Positions 1 through 9,496 of a stretch of 64,000 bases of DNA are shown in pieces; position 1 is the stretch's first letter; each line of letters begins with the position of its first letter. The notes beneath the pieces were generated by a model. The model worked only from the letters and a program-made list of their open reading frames with translations, was not told the DNA's origin and ran no database searches. Origin of the DNA: Streptomyces griseoluteus. GTDB lineage: Bacteria; Actinomycetota; Actinomycetes; Streptomycetales; Streptomycetaceae. A program made the translations under genes and the position numbers. The DNA is taken from the NCBI GenBank assembly GCA_000717735.1, contig JOBE01000038.1:62001-126000 (forward strand). Reading direction: 5' to 3'.

Positions 1-21
1 CCGGACGCCGAGGGTGGGGCC

Positions 22-1422
22 ATGGCAACGACGACCTCCGCCCCGACCACCCCCACCGACCCGGCCGCTCCCCCGGCCATCACCGGCCGCACCCGGCTCA
101 TCCTCTTCGTGCTGTGCGCCGCCCAGTTCATGGTCTCGCTCGACTTCTCCGTACTGAACGTGGCGCTGCCCGTCCTCGGCGCCGACCTCGGCCTCGACCA
201 GTCCGCCCTCCAGTGGGCCGTCACCGCCTTCGCGCTGCCCTCCGGCGGCTTCCTGCTCCTCTTCGGACGCGTCGGCGACCTCTACGGACGCAAGAAGCTG
301 TTCCTCGCCGGACTCGCCCTCTTCGGCGCGGCCTCGCTGCTCGCCACCTTCGCCTGGAACCCGGCCGCGTTCCTCACCGCACGCGCCCTCCAGGGCATCG
401 GCGCCGCCGCGATCGTGCCCACCGGCATGTCCCTGCTGACCACCACGTTCCCCGAGGGACCGCTGCGCGACCGGGCGCTCGGCATCTCCGGCACCCTGCT
501 CTCGCTCGGCTTCACCGTCGGCATGATCCTCGGCGGCGTCATGACGGACACCCTCGGCTGGCGCTCCACCATGGGCCTGCTGGCCCTCTTCAGCGTGATC
601 GTGCTGCCCCTGGCCCCCGGCCTGCTCCCCGAGTCCCGCACCGCCGAGCGACCGCGGCTCGACGTGCCCGGCGCGGTGACCGTCACGGGCGGTCTGCTCG
701 CCCTGATCTACGCCCTGTCGACGGCGGCCGAGCGCGGCTTCGGCGGCACGGACGTGCTGGTCACACTGGTGGCGGGCATCGTGCTGCTCGCCGTGTTCGT
801 CCGGGTCGAGTCCCGGCACGCGGCCCCGCTGGTGTCGCTGCCGATGCTGCGGCGCGGCACGGTCGCCTTCGGCAACCTGGGCGGTCTCGTCACCTTCTCG
901 ATGATGTCGGCGGTCGTCTTCGTCCTGACCCTGTACCTCCAGGAGACGCTGGGCCTCTCGGCCTTCCTGACCGGTCTGGTCTTCGGCGTGCAGGGCGTGG
1001 CGTCGGTCGTGGCCGGACTGTTCGCGTCGAAGGTGATCGGCCGGATCGGCGCCCGCCGCACCCTCGTCGGCTCGCTCGTCGGGCAGGGCCTGCTCACGGC
1101 GGCGCTGCTCGGTCTGGGCGAGGAGTCGGGCGTGGTCCTGGCGACCGTCGCGGTCTCGCTGGCCTCCATGTGCCATCTCGGCGCGATCATCTCGTACGGC
1201 CTGATCGTCACCTCCGGCGTCCCCGACGAGGAGCAGGGCCTGGCGACCGGTCTGGTGACCACGACCCAGCAGGTCGGCCTCACCGTCGGCATCCCGCTGC
1301 TCGGCGTGCTCGCCACCACCGGCGGGGACCTGTTCGGAGGTGTCCGCACGGTCCTCGTCCAGGACGCGGCGATCGTGCTGGGCACGGCCGCGCTCGTCGC
1401 CCTGGGTCTGCGGCGCAGGTGA
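22..1422 (+). CDS. DHA2-type MFS drug exporter
   Basis: This is a proton-coupled multidrug exporter of the inner membrane; the substrate cannot be read from the sequence. The 466-aa protein is almost entirely hydrophobic helices. It carries the MFS motif A (GRVGDLYGRKK, residues 82-92) between the second and third helices, and the DHA2 signature LDFSVLNVALP at 40-50 in the first helix. The length fits the DHA2 family. A purine-rich GAGGGTGGGG lies just before the ATG. Its stop codon directly abuts that of the convergent YjbR gene. Upstream DNA lies outside the window, so a regulator could be on that side. Family is certain; substrate unknown. Confidence 0.9.
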   Translation: MATTTSAPTTPTDPAAPPAITGRTRLILFVLCAAQFMVSLDFSVLNVALPVLGADLGLDQSALQWAVTAFALPSGGFLLLFGRVGDLYGRKKLFLAGLALFGAASLLATFAWNPAAFLTARALQGIGAAAIVPTGMSLLTTTFPEGPLRDRALGISGTLLSLGFTVGMILGGVMTDTLGWRSTMGLLALFSVIVLPLAPGLLPESRTAERPRLDVPGAVTVTGGLLALIYALSTAAERGFGGTDVLVTLVAGIVLLAVFVRVESRHAAPLVSLPMLRRGTVAFGNLGGLVTFSMMSAVVFVLTLYLQETLGLSAFLTGLVFGVQGVASVVAGLFASKVIGRIGARRTLVGSLVGQGLLTAALLGLGEESGVVLATVAVSLASMCHLGAIISYGLIVTSGVPDEEQGLATGLVTTTQQVGLTVGIPLLGVLATTGGDLFGGVRTVLVQDAAIVLGTAALVALGLRRR

Positions 1423-1776
1423 TCAGGGGCGGTCGAGGCGCAGCCGTACGGCCTTCGGCAGACCCGCGACCACCAGGTCGTACGAGTCCTCGACGAGCTC
1501 CCGGACCATCCGGTCCGGGAGCTCTCCGACGGTCACCGTGTTCCAGTGCCGCTTGTTCATGTGATAGCCGGGGGCGATCGCCGGATGCTCCTCACGGAGC
1601 CGTACCGCCTCGTCCGGATCGCACTTGAGATTGACCCGCAGCGGCTCGGAGTCGAGCCACGACAGCGCGAACAGCTTCCCGGCGACCTTGAAGACGGAGA
1701 CGTCGGGGCCGAACGGGAACTCCTCCGACGCGTCGTTGAACTCCAGGCAGAGGGCGCGCAGCTGCTCGGGGGTCAT
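1423..1776 (-). CDS. MmcQ/YjbR family protein
   Basis: This 117-aa protein belongs to the MmcQ/YjbR (CyaY-like fold) family, whose members are proposed DNA-binding proteins of unknown role. The family hallmarks are visible: an N-terminal PFGPD loop, the LRVNLKCDP strand and a central HMNKRHWNTV segment near residues 72-81. Its ATG overlaps the stop of the upstream CNNM gene by four bases (ATGA), so it is probably translationally coupled as the last gene of the phoH-ybeY-CNNM operon. The position is typical for Streptomyces. The biochemical function is not established. Confidence 0.85.
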   Translation of the reverse strand: MTPEQLRALCLEFNDASEEFPFGPDVSVFKVAGKLFALSWLDSEPLRVNLKCDPDEAVRLREEHPAIAPGYHMNKRHWNTVTVGELPDRMVRELVEDSYDLVVAGLPKAVRLRLDRP

Positions 1777-3068
1777 TCCGGCTTCTCCTCCGGTTCCAGC
1801 GGTTCCACGAGAACGGTGACGATCTTGTTCCGCCGGCCGGCCGGGGACTCGGCCGTCAGCCGCAGCGAACGCCCGTCCGGCAGCTCCACCACTGCCTTCG
1901 CCCCCGCGATCGGAACCCTGCCGAGCGCCTTCGCGAGCAGACCGCCGACGGTCTCCACGTCCTCGTCGTCGTACTCGTCGGGGCCCAGGCCGTACAGCTC
2001 GCCGAGGTCTCCGATGTCGAGCCGGGCGGTGACCCGGTGGCGGTTCTCGCCGAGGTCCTGGACCGGCGGCAGCTCGCGGTCGTACTCGTCGGTGATCTCG
2101 CCGACGATCTCCTCCAGGATGTCCTCGATGGTGACGATCCCGGCCGTGCCGCCGTACTCGTCGATGACGACGGCGACGTGGTTGCGCTCCTGCTGCATCT
2201 CGCGCAGCAGATCGCCCGCGTTCTTCGTGTCGGGCACGAAGGCGGCGGCCCGCATCGCGGTCGACACCAGGTCGGCCTCGGAGTCCCGGTTGATGTGCGT
2301 CTTGCGGACCAGGTCCTTCAGGTACACGATGCCGACGATGTCGTCCTCGTTCTCACCGGTGACCGGGATCCGGGAGAAACCGGAGCGCAGCGCGAGGGTG
2401 AGGGCCTGGCGGATCGTCTTGTACCGCTCGATGGAGACCAGGTCGGTGCGGGGCACCATCACCTCCCGTACGAGCGTGTCGCCCAGCTCGAAGACGGAGT
2501 GCACCATCCGGCGCTCGTCGTCCTCGATCAGCGACTCCTGCTCGGCGAGGTCCACCATGGCCCGCAGCTCCGCCTCGGAGGCGAAGGGGCCCTTCCGGAA
2601 GCCCTTGCCCGGGGTCAGCGCGTTGCCGATGAGGATGAGCAGCTGCGGGATCGGCCCCATGATCCGGGCCAGCGGCAGCAGCACGTACGCGGCGGCCGTC
2701 GCCGTGTTCAGAGGGTGCTGGCGGCCGATCGTGCGCGGCGAGACGCCGACGGCCACGTACGAGACGAGGACCATGACGGCCATGGCGATGAGCAGGGCCT
2801 CCCAGGTCTCCGGGAAGGCCTCCAGGCAGGCGTACGTGACGAGGACGCCTGCCGCCATCTCGCAGGCGACCCGCACGAGCAGCGCCACGTTGAGATAGCG
2901 GGTCGGGTCGGAGGCGACCTGGGCGAGCTTCTCCCCGCCGCGCCGCCCGGACCGTACGGCCTCGGCGGCGCGGAAGCTGGAGACACGGGCGAGACCGGCC
3001 TCGGCGCAGGCCGCGAGCCAGGCCACGACGACCAGGGCGACCGCGCCGAGGATCAGCGACATGTCCAC
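1773..3068 (-). CDS. CNNM/CorC-type membrane protein with CBS pair
   Basis: This 431-aa hemolysin-family (CNNM/CorB-like) protein is likely a magnesium or divalent-cation transporter or modulator in the membrane. Domains in order: a DUF21 transmembrane block (about 1-140, starting MSLILGAVALVVVAW), a CBS pair (about 200-330, containing EVMVPRTDLVS and IDEYGGTAGIVT), and a C-terminal CorC_HlyC domain (about 345-425). The start is a GTG at 3068 or the ATG two codons later. It follows ybeY by four bases, an arrangement very common in Gram-positive genomes. Transport itself is inferred from family. Confidence 0.9.
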   Translation of the reverse strand: MDMSLILGAVALVVVAWLAACAEAGLARVSSFRAAEAVRSGRRGGEKLAQVASDPTRYLNVALLVRVACEMAAGVLVTYACLEAFPETWEALLIAMAVMVLVSYVAVGVSPRTIGRQHPLNTATAAAYVLLPLARIMGPIPQLLILIGNALTPGKGFRKGPFASEAELRAMVDLAEQESLIEDDERRMVHSVFELGDTLVREVMVPRTDLVSIERYKTIRQALTLALRSGFSRIPVTGENEDDIVGIVYLKDLVRKTHINRDSEADLVSTAMRAAAFVPDTKNAGDLLREMQQERNHVAVVIDEYGGTAGIVTIEDILEEIVGEITDEYDRELPPVQDLGENRHRVTARLDIGDLGELYGLGPDEYDDEDVETVGGLLAKALGRVPIAGAKAVVELPDGRSLRLTAESPAGRRNKIVTVLVEPLEPEEKPE

Positions 3069-3072
3069 GGGG

Positions 3073-3570
3073 TCAGGAGACGGTCGGCGCCGGGGAGGGG
3101 CCGGTCAGGCCCTTCTCCGCGCGCCAGCCGTCGACGATCGCCGCCTGGAGGCCGAACATCTCGGCCTTCTCGTCGGGCTCCTCGTGGTCGTACCCGAGGA
3201 GGTGCAGCACGCCGTGGACGGTGAGCAGCTGGAGCTCCTCGTCCATGGAGTGCTCCGTCGGCGCGTCCTTGCCCTGCTGGGTGGCGACCTCGGGGCAGAG
3301 CACGATGTCGCCGAGGAGCCCCTGCGGGGGTTCCTCGTCGTCCTTCGCCGGCGGACGCAGCTCGTCCATCGGGAAGGACATGACGTCCGTCGGCCCCGGC
3401 AGGTCCATCCACTGGATGTGGAGCTGCTCCATCGCCTCCGTGTCCACGACGATCACCGAGAGCTCGGAGAGCGGGTGGATACGCATGCGCGCGAGCGCGT
3501 AGCGGGCGATGTCGAGGATCGCCTGCTCGTCGACCTCGGTACCGGACTCGTTGTTGACGTCGATCGACAT
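3073..3570 (-). CDS. ybeY: endoribonuclease YbeY
   Basis: YbeY is a zinc-dependent endoribonuclease involved in 16S rRNA 3-prime maturation and ribosome quality control. The 165-aa protein carries the diagnostic [11 protein letters not shown] motif at residues 119-129, whose three histidines (119, 123, 129) bind zinc. It lies 12 bases after phoH and just before the CNNM gene, the standard phoH-ybeY-corC order. The length is normal and all active-site residues are present. Confidence 0.97.
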   Translation of the reverse strand: MSIDVNNESGTEVDEQAILDIARYALARMRIHPLSELSVIVVDTEAMEQLHIQWMDLPGPTDVMSFPMDELRPPAKDDEEPPQGLLGDIVLCPEVATQQGKDAPTEHSMDEELQLLTVHGVLHLLGYDHEEPDEKAEMFGLQAAIVDGWRAEKGLTGPSPAPTVS

Positions 3571-3582
3571 GTGCGGTTTCTG

Positions 3583-4614
3583 CTACTTCCCGTTGCGGCC
3601 GTTACGGCTGTCGTACTGCTCGTACGCGTCGACGATACGGCCGACGAGCTTGTGCCGGACGACATCCTGCGACGTGAGCGTCGAGAAGTGGACGTCCTGG
3701 ACCCCGTCCAGGATGTCGCGGACCTGCCGCAGACCGCTCTTCGTCCCGTTCGGCAGGTCGACCTGGGTGACGTCACCGGTGATGACGATCTTCGAGTCGA
3801 AGCCGAGGCGGGTGAGGAACATCTTCATCTGCTCGGGGTTCGTGTTCTGCGCCTCGTCGAGGATGATGAACGCGTCGTTCAGGGTGCGGCCGCGCATGTA
3901 CGCCAGCGGCGCGACCTCGATCGTGCCCGCGGCCATGAGCTTGGGGATCGAGTCGGGGTCGAGCATGTCGTGCAGGGCGTCGTACAGCGGGCGCAGGTAC
4001 GGGTCGATCTTCTCGTAGAGCGTGCCCGGCAGGAAGCCGAGGCGCTCGCCGGCCTCGACGGCCGGACGGGTCAGGATGATCCGGGTGACCTGCTTGGACT
4101 GCAGGGCCTGGACCGCCTTGGCCATGGCGAGATAGGTCTTGCCGGTGCCCGCGGGGCCGATGCCGAAGACGATCGTGTGCTTGTCGATCGCGTCGACGTA
4201 CCGCTTCTGGTTGAGCGTCTTGGGGCGGATCGTGCGGCCCCGGTTGGACAGGATGTTCTGCGTGAGGACCTCGGCGGGGGTCTCGTCCCCGCCCTCCGCC
4301 GAACCGTTCTCGCTCGCCCTGAGCATGGCGATCGAGCGTTCCACTGCGTCCTCCGTCATCGGCTGACCGGTGCGGAGCACCAGCATCATCTCGTCGAACA
4401 GGCGCTGGATGAGAGCGACTTCCGCCGCGTCTCCGACCGCGCTGACCTGGTTGCCCCGGACGTGGATGTCCGCACGCGGGAACGAGCGCTCGATCACACG
4501 GAGCAGCGCGTCACCGGAGCCGAGCAGGGTGACCATCGGGTGCTTGGCGGGGACGACGAAGTGGGCGCGGGCCTGTCCGGGCGCGTCCTCGTGGGCTGTG
4601 GGTGTCTGAGTCAT
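3583..4614 (-). CDS. phoH: PhoH-like ATPase
   Basis: This is a cytoplasmic P-loop ATPase of the PhoH/PhoL family, linked by context to RNA metabolism with YbeY. The 343-aa protein has Walker A GPAGTGKT at residues 153-160 and Walker [10 protein letters not shown] at 249-257, preceded by a small KH-like N-terminal region. I chose the ATG at 4614 ([10 protein letters not shown]) rather than an in-frame ATG eight codons upstream because conservation begins after it. First gene of the phoH-ybeY-CNNM-YjbR run. The biochemical substrate is unknown for the family. Confidence 0.93.
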   Translation of the reverse strand: MTQTPTAHEDAPGQARAHFVVPAKHPMVTLLGSGDALLRVIERSFPRADIHVRGNQVSAVGDAAEVALIQRLFDEMMLVLRTGQPMTEDAVERSIAMLRASENGSAEGGDETPAEVLTQNILSNRGRTIRPKTLNQKRYVDAIDKHTIVFGIGPAGTGKTYLAMAKAVQALQSKQVTRIILTRPAVEAGERLGFLPGTLYEKIDPYLRPLYDALHDMLDPDSIPKLMAAGTIEVAPLAYMRGRTLNDAFIILDEAQNTNPEQMKMFLTRLGFDSKIVITGDVTQVDLPNGTKSGLRQVRDILDGVQDVHFSTLTSQDVVRHKLVGRIVDAYEQYDSRNGRNGK

Positions 4615-4675
4615 GGGCCGGCACTGAGGCCTGCGCATACCTCCCGTTGCAGGGGTTCTCGCTGCTCGACAACCT

Positions 4676-4688
4676 CTGGGTTACCCAG
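4676..4688. promoter_or_regulatory. 13-bp palindrome before phoH
   Basis: CTGGGTTACCCAG is a perfect 6-1-6 palindrome between phoH and the kinase gene. Read on the minus strand, TAGGCT lies a few bases upstream and would serve as a -10 for phoH, so the palindrome would overlap the transcription start. It could be an operator or a short hairpin; nothing identifies a regulator. Confidence 0.3.
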
Positions 4689-4720
4689 CCTACGACTTGG
4701 CACCGACAGCCCGAAGGGAT

Positions 4721-5845
4721 TTACGAAGCAGCCGCACGGAACCCGATCGTGGGCACCGCCCGGCGCAGCGGCCAGGGCCGGTCCGGGGCCGGCAGGAGCC
4801 GTTCGAGGAAGGCGTAGCGGTCGCGCAGGGTCTCGGGGTCCTGCATGGCGTGGCCCTGGACGTGCTGCCACCAGGCGGCGATCTCGCCCCACGTGGGGGC
4901 GGACAGGGAGCCGCCGAACTCCTGGACGGAGAGGGCGGCGGTGAGCCCGGCGAAGGCGAGCCGGTCGGCGAGCGGCCAGTCGGCGAGGGTGCCGGTGACG
5001 AACCCGGCGACGAAGACGTCCCCCGCGCCGGTCGGGTCGAGGGCGGAGACCTGGATGGCGGGCACCTCCGCGGTCTCGCCGGTGGCGCCGTCGACGGCGT
5101 AGGCGCCTTCGGCACCGAGGGTGACGACGGCGTAGCGGACCTTGTCGGCGAGGGCCCGGGCGGCGGCCCGGGGGCAGTCGGTGCGGGTGTAGCGCATGGC
5201 CTCGGCGGCGTTCGGCAGGAAGGCCTCGCAGTGCGCCAGGTCGGCGAGTCCTGCCAGGTCCCAGCGGCCGGTGTCGTCCCAGCCGACGTCGGCGAACACC
5301 TTGGCGCCGTCGCGGGCGGCGCGGGCGACCCATTCCTCGCTGCGGCCGGGGGCGAGGGAGGCGACGGCGGCACGCGCGTGGGGCGGGTAGCCGGGCAGGG
5401 CGCCGACGGCGTCGACGGGTGGGGCCGCGTGGCCGTGGGACACCATGGTCCGCTCGCCCTCGTAGGCCATGGAGACGGTGACGGGCGAGTGCCAGCCGGG
5501 GACGGTGCGGGAGAGCGACAGGTCGATCCCCTCCCCCTGCTCCAGGGCGTCCCAGCAGTACTCGCCGTAGTGGTCGTCACCGAAGGCCGCGGCGAGGGAG
5601 GTGCGCAGGCCGAGGCGGGCGAGGGCGGTGGCCATGTTGGCGACGCCGCCGGGGCTCGATCCCATGCCGCGGGCCCAGGACTCGGTGCCTCGGACGGGGG
5701 CGCTGTCGAGGCCGGTGAAGATGATGTCGAGGAAGACGGTGCCGGTCAGGAAGACGTCGCAGGCGGGGTCGGTGGGCTCGCGAAGACACACCAACGGGTC
5801 GACCTCGGCATCGGGTTGCGGCTGGTCTCCCCTTGCTGTGGTCAC
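4721..5845 (-). CDS. PfkB-family carbohydrate kinase
   Basis: This is an ATP-dependent ribokinase-like (PfkB) sugar or nucleoside kinase. The 374-aa protein has the first PfkB signature region (GGVANMATALARLG, about residues 66-79) and the catalytic DPTGAGDVF motif near 270-278, where the aspartate is the base and GAGD forms the anion hole. I chose the GTG at 5845 because GGGAG lies about eight bases upstream; an in-frame extension to 5962 lacks conserved residues. It is divergent from the MFS gene at 6116, with 270 bases between. The substrate cannot be inferred. Confidence 0.88.
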   Translation of the reverse strand: MTTARGDQPQPDAEVDPLVCLREPTDPACDVFLTGTVFLDIIFTGLDSAPVRGTESWARGMGSSPGGVANMATALARLGLRTSLAAAFGDDHYGEYCWDALEQGEGIDLSLSRTVPGWHSPVTVSMAYEGERTMVSHGHAAPPVDAVGALPGYPPHARAAVASLAPGRSEEWVARAARDGAKVFADVGWDDTGRWDLAGLADLAHCEAFLPNAAEAMRYTRTDCPRAAARALADKVRYAVVTLGAEGAYAVDGATGETAEVPAIQVSALDPTGAGDVFVAGFVTGTLADWPLADRLAFAGLTAALSVQEFGGSLSAPTWGEIAAWWQHVQGHAMQDPETLRDRYAFLERLLPAPDRPWPLRRAVPTIGFRAAAS

Positions 5846-6115
5846 GGCGGACTCCCCGGTCGTGGTGCGGCGGATCGGCACCGTGGTGCCGATCCGGACA
5901 GTGTGCCCGATGGGGGTGGCGAGACGGGGGTTACGCAACACGGCCGTCACGCATTCCCCCACCGGTCCACCCCCAAACCGACAGTGACCCGTATCACAGG
6001 CCGAATCGGGGGATACCGCCTTCTCCGCTCACTCGGATGCTTGATACACATGGTGCCGCGACCCCGTGGATCACCGGGCGCCGTCTCATTTCCCTGTTCA
6101 GTTCCTGGAACGCCC

Positions 6116-7453
6116 ATGTCGTCGCGCCCGCGCGTCCCGGGGGCTCTCGCCGCCCTCGTCGCCCTCTTCACCGCCGGTTACCTGGCCCCGTACCTGCTGC
6201 CGACCGTCGTCGGCCGGCTCTCCGCCGGTCTCGGCCTGACGCCGGCGCAGGCCGGCCTGGTCGGCTCCGTGCTCCTGCTCGGCTCCTCGTGCGCGGGCTT
6301 CGCGCTCGCAGCGCACGGGGAGCGGATCGGCCCCCGCACGGCGGCCCGCGCGGGCCTGCTCGCGATGGCCGTCGGATACGGCTCCGCCGCCGCGACCGGC
6401 CTCGTGCCGCTGGTGGTGGCGGGCGCCGTCCTCGGCGGCCTCGGCTCGGGTACGGCGACGGCGGTGGCCGCCGCAGGGATCGCCGGGCAGCGCGACCCGC
6501 ACCGGGCAGCGACGCTCGGCCTGCTGTCCGTCTCGGCGACGGCGGGCGCCCTCTACCTGACCCTCCCGCACCTGGCCGGCGGCCACGCGCCCGCGCTGCT
6601 CGCCATCGCCTGCGCGGCGGCCCTGGTGTGGCCGCTGACCGGCCGGCTGCCGGGGCGCACGCGCGCGGTACGGGAGGCCCCGACGGTCTCCGGCCCGCTC
6701 CCCCACCGGCGGGCGGGGGTGGTGCTCGCGGCGGGCATCCTGTGCTGGTCCCTCGCGCAGAACGCGCTGTGGGGCGTGAGCGGCCGCATCGGGCTCACTC
6801 AGGCGGGGCTCTCCGAGGTGACCGTCGGCGCGGTCTTCGCCGCCGCCCTCGGCGCGGGCCTCGCCGGGGTCACGGCGGCGGGGGCGCTCGGCTCCCGCCT
6901 GGGCCGGGCCGTGCCCATCGGGGCGGGCACCGTCCTCATCGCGGGCTGCGTACTGCTCAGCTCGGCAGCCGAAGGCCTGGTCTCGTTCGCGACCGGCGAG
7001 ATCCTGTGGAACGCCTTCTACCCGGTGGTCCTCTCGTACCTGCTCGGCCTGGCCGCCTCGCTCGACCCGCGCGGCCGCTGGGCCGTCCTGGTGGGCTCGG
7101 CGTCCTCCCTGGGCGTGGCCTGCGGCCCGGTGGCCGGGAGCCTGCTGTCGGAGAGCGCCGGATACCCGGGCATGGGCCTGGTCCTGTGCGCCCTGCTCGT
7201 CCTGGTCGCGCTCCCGATGACGGCGGTGGCCCGCCACGCGTCCGGCCGGCCGCTGGTCCCCGGCTCGGTGCGGCGCAGGGGCGGCGCGCCGGCGGCGGTC
7301 CTGGCGGGGAACGCCTCGGCGACCCCGGCCGTGGTCCCCCAGATGGGCGCCCGCGAGCAGGAGGTCGCCCCGATCACGGTCGCGACCCCGGCCGGCCGCC
7401 GCCGTCTGGCGAAGTCGGCGTTCCGCCTGGCGAGGCCGAGCGACCGGGGGTGA
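6116..7453 (+). CDS. MFS transporter
   Basis: This 445-aa major facilitator has about twelve predicted helices, starting at the N-terminal ALAALVALFTAGYLAPYLLP. A weak motif A (AAHGERIGPRTAARAG) follows helix 2. It resembles CynX/NimT or YbfB-like permeases more than drug exporters, but no substrate can be assigned. The ATG at 6116 is preceded by GGAACGCCC, a modest ribosome site. The last 60 residues are a positively charged cytoplasmic tail. Two hairpins follow the stop. Confidence 0.85.
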   Translation: MSSRPRVPGALAALVALFTAGYLAPYLLPTVVGRLSAGLGLTPAQAGLVGSVLLLGSSCAGFALAAHGERIGPRTAARAGLLAMAVGYGSAAATGLVPLVVAGAVLGGLGSGTATAVAAAGIAGQRDPHRAATLGLLSVSATAGALYLTLPHLAGGHAPALLAIACAAALVWPLTGRLPGRTRAVREAPTVSGPLPHRRAGVVLAAGILCWSLAQNALWGVSGRIGLTQAGLSEVTVGAVFAAALGAGLAGVTAAGALGSRLGRAVPIGAGTVLIAGCVLLSSAAEGLVSFATGEILWNAFYPVVLSYLLGLAASLDPRGRWAVLVGSASSLGVACGPVAGSLLSESAGYPGMGLVLCALLVLVALPMTAVARHASGRPLVPGSVRRRGGAPAAVLAGNASATPAVVPQMGAREQEVAPITVATPAGRRRLAKSAFRLARPSDRG

Positions 7454-7472
7454 AATCCAGCCCCGCCTGGGG

Positions 7473-7501
7473 TCCCCCACGCCCGCAAGGGCGTAGGGGG
7501 A
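7473..7501. terminator. bidirectional hairpin after MFS gene
   Basis: TCCCCC-ACGCCC and GGGCGT-A-GGGGGA pair as a 12-bp stem with one bulge around a GCAA tetraloop. It lies between the convergent MFS and adenine deaminase genes and probably terminates the MFS transcript. Confidence 0.65.
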
Positions 7502-7518
7502 GTTTGAGGCGCGGGGGT

Positions 7519-7563
7519 CCGGGGGCGGAGCCCCCGGTTTCGGGAAGGGGCGGGGTGGGGAAG
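7519..7563. repeat. GC hairpin repeat module, copy 1
   Basis: The stem CCGGGGGC-GGA-GCCCCCGG is followed by TTTCGGGAAGGGGCGGGG and a GTGGGGAA tail. The same hairpin and tail recur near 26.1 kb between rpsT and holA, so this is a dispersed intergenic repeat. It probably also acts as a terminator for the convergent genes. Confidence 0.6.
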
Positions 7564-7580
7564 AAGCCCGCCGCCGGCGC

Positions 7581-8591
7581 CTACGCCGGGCCGCCCCCGA
7601 ACACGTACGCCTCCACCTCGGCGAGGTACCGCGCCCGGCGCTCCTCGTCGTCCTCCAGGAACGACGCGAGGAACGAGTTGCGGGCCAGCTCACGGAGGTG
7701 CTCCGGCTCAAGCCCGAGCGTCTCCCGCACCGCGTCGAAGTTGTCGCCCACGTACCCGCCGAAGTACGCCGGGTCGTCCGAGTTCACGGTGACGAGGAGA
7801 CCCGCCGTCATCATCGCCCGCAGCGGGTGGTCGGCGAGCGTGTCGATCGTGCGGAGCCGTACGTTCGACAGCGGGCAGAGGGTGAGCGGCACCCGCTCGC
7901 GGACGAGACGGTCGACCAGGTCCGCGTCCTCCATGCAGCGCAGGCCGTGGTCGACGCGCTCCACGCCGAGGACGTCGAGGGCCTCGCGGATGTACGCGGC
8001 GGGGCCCTCCTCTCCCGCGTGGGCGACCTTGCGCAGACCGAGGGCCCCGGCGGCCTCGTACACCTCGCGGAACTTGGCCGGCGGGTGGCCGACCTCCGCC
8101 GAGTCGAGGCCGACTCCGGTGATCCGGTCCAGGTAGGGCTTGGCGGCGTCCAGGGTGGCGAGCGCCGATTCCGCGGACTCGTCGCGGAGGAAGCACATGA
8201 TGAGCCGGGTGGAGATCCCGTAGCGCTCCTCGGAGCGTTCGAGGGAGGCGCTCAGGCCCTCGATCACGGCGCCGATCGGGACGCCGCGGGCCGTGTGCGC
8301 CTGCGGGTCGAAGAAGATCTCGGCGTGCCGGACGCCCTGCGCGGCGGCCCGCTCCAGATAGGCGTCGGCGAGTGCGGTGAAGTCCTCGGCGGTGCGCAGG
8401 ACGGCCATCAGGCCGTAGTACAGGTCGAGGAAGGACTGCAGGTCGCTGAACCGGTACGCGCCGCGCAGCTCGTCGGTGTCCGCGTACGGCAGGGTCACGC
8501 CGTTGCGCGCGGCGAGCGCGAAGGCCAGCTCGGGTTCGAGGGTGCCTTCGATGTGGAGGTGCAGTTCGGCCTTGGGTACGGGCATGTTCAC
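7581..8591 (-). CDS. adenine/adenosine deaminase (adenine deaminase type 2-like)
   Basis: This metal-dependent purine deaminase of the adenosine deaminase superfamily releases ammonia from adenine or adenosine in purine salvage. In the 336-aa protein the metal and catalytic residues are intact: H11 and H13 (HLHIEG), H191 and E194 (HAGEE), the VDHGLRC segment and D272-D273 ([10 protein letters not shown]). The FFDPQAHT (93-100) and [10 protein letters not shown] motifs are those of the fungal Aah1/type 2 adenine deaminase subfamily rather than classical adenosine deaminase, so adenine may be the real substrate. The GTG start overlaps the rnz stop by four bases (GTGA). Confidence 0.88.
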   Translation of the reverse strand: MNMPVPKAELHLHIEGTLEPELAFALAARNGVTLPYADTDELRGAYRFSDLQSFLDLYYGLMAVLRTAEDFTALADAYLERAAAQGVRHAEIFFDPQAHTARGVPIGAVIEGLSASLERSEERYGISTRLIMCFLRDESAESALATLDAAKPYLDRITGVGLDSAEVGHPPAKFREVYEAAGALGLRKVAHAGEEGPAAYIREALDVLGVERVDHGLRCMEDADLVDRLVRERVPLTLCPLSNVRLRTIDTLADHPLRAMMTAGLLVTVNSDDPAYFGGYVGDNFDAVRETLGLEPEHLRELARNSFLASFLEDDEERRARYLAEVEAYVFGGGPA

Positions 8592-9493
8592 GTTCGTTTC
8601 GGTACGGGGACCCTCATGAGGTCCTGGGCAATGCTCAGTTCGCCGTCGAACCCGGCCGCCCGCGCCTGGAGCTCGAACGCGGCCGGGTCGGAGTAGCGCT
8701 GCGAGAAGTGGGTGAGGACGAGGTGCCGCACCCCCGCGTCGCGGGCGACGGCTGCGGCCTGGCCGGCCGTCAGATGGCCGTGGTCGGTGGCGAGACGGAC
8801 GTCCTCGTCGAGGAAGGTCGACTCGATGACGAGCATGTCGGCGCCGTCGGCGAGGGTGTGCACGCCCTCGCAGAGCCGGGTGTCCATGACGAAGGCGAAG
8901 CGCTGCCCGCGCCGGATCTCGCTGACCTCGTCGAGGGTCACGCCGTCCAGGACGCCGTCGCGCTGGATCCGGCCCACGTCGGGGCCCTTGATGCCGTGGG
9001 CGGCGAGCCGCTCGGGCAGGATGCGGCGCCCGTCGGGCTCGGTGAGCCGGTAGCCGTACGACTCGACGGGGTGCGAGAGCCGGTACGCGTCGAGGGTGAA
9101 CGTGTCGGTGACGGCGATCGGCCCGTCGGCGGCGACCGGCGACTCGGTCAGCTTCACCGTCTCGCGGTAGGCCGTCGCGTACCGCAGGCGCTCGAAGAAG
9201 CGCTGTCCGCTCGCCGGGTAGTGCGCGGTGACCGGGTGCGGGACCTGGTCGAGGTTGATCCGCTGGATCACCCCGGCCAGGCCGAGCGAGTGGTCGCCGT
9301 GGAAGTGCGTCACGCAGATCCGGTCGAGATCGTGCGCGGCGACGCCGGCGCGCAGCATCTGGCGCTGGGTGCCCTCGCCGGGATCGAAGAGGATGCCCTG
9401 CCCGTCCCAGCGCAGCAGATAGCCGTTGTGGTTGCGGTGCCGGGTCGGGACCTGGCTGGCGGTCCCGAGGACGACCAGTTCGCGTACGGACAC
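8588..9493 (-). CDS. rnz: ribonuclease Z
   Basis: This metallo-beta-lactamase-fold endonuclease processes tRNA 3-prime ends. The 301-aa protein has the N-terminal [12 protein letters not shown] stretch (10-21), the zinc motif HFHGDH at 63-68, and C-terminal VIEST and LTHFS segments typical of RNase Z. Length is normal. It starts with GTG, three bases after the HIT gene stop, and overlaps the deaminase start, forming a HIT-rnz-deaminase operon. Confidence 0.92.
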   Translation of the reverse strand: MSVRELVVLGTASQVPTRHRNHNGYLLRWDGQGILFDPGEGTQRQMLRAGVAAHDLDRICVTHFHGDHSLGLAGVIQRINLDQVPHPVTAHYPASGQRFFERLRYATAYRETVKLTESPVAADGPIAVTDTFTLDAYRLSHPVESYGYRLTEPDGRRILPERLAAHGIKGPDVGRIQRDGVLDGVTLDEVSEIRRGQRFAFVMDTRLCEGVHTLADGADMLVIESTFLDEDVRLATDHGHLTAGQAAAVARDAGVRHLVLTHFSQRYSDPAAFELQARAAGFDGELSIAQDLMRVPVPKRT

Positions 9494-9496
9494 GGC

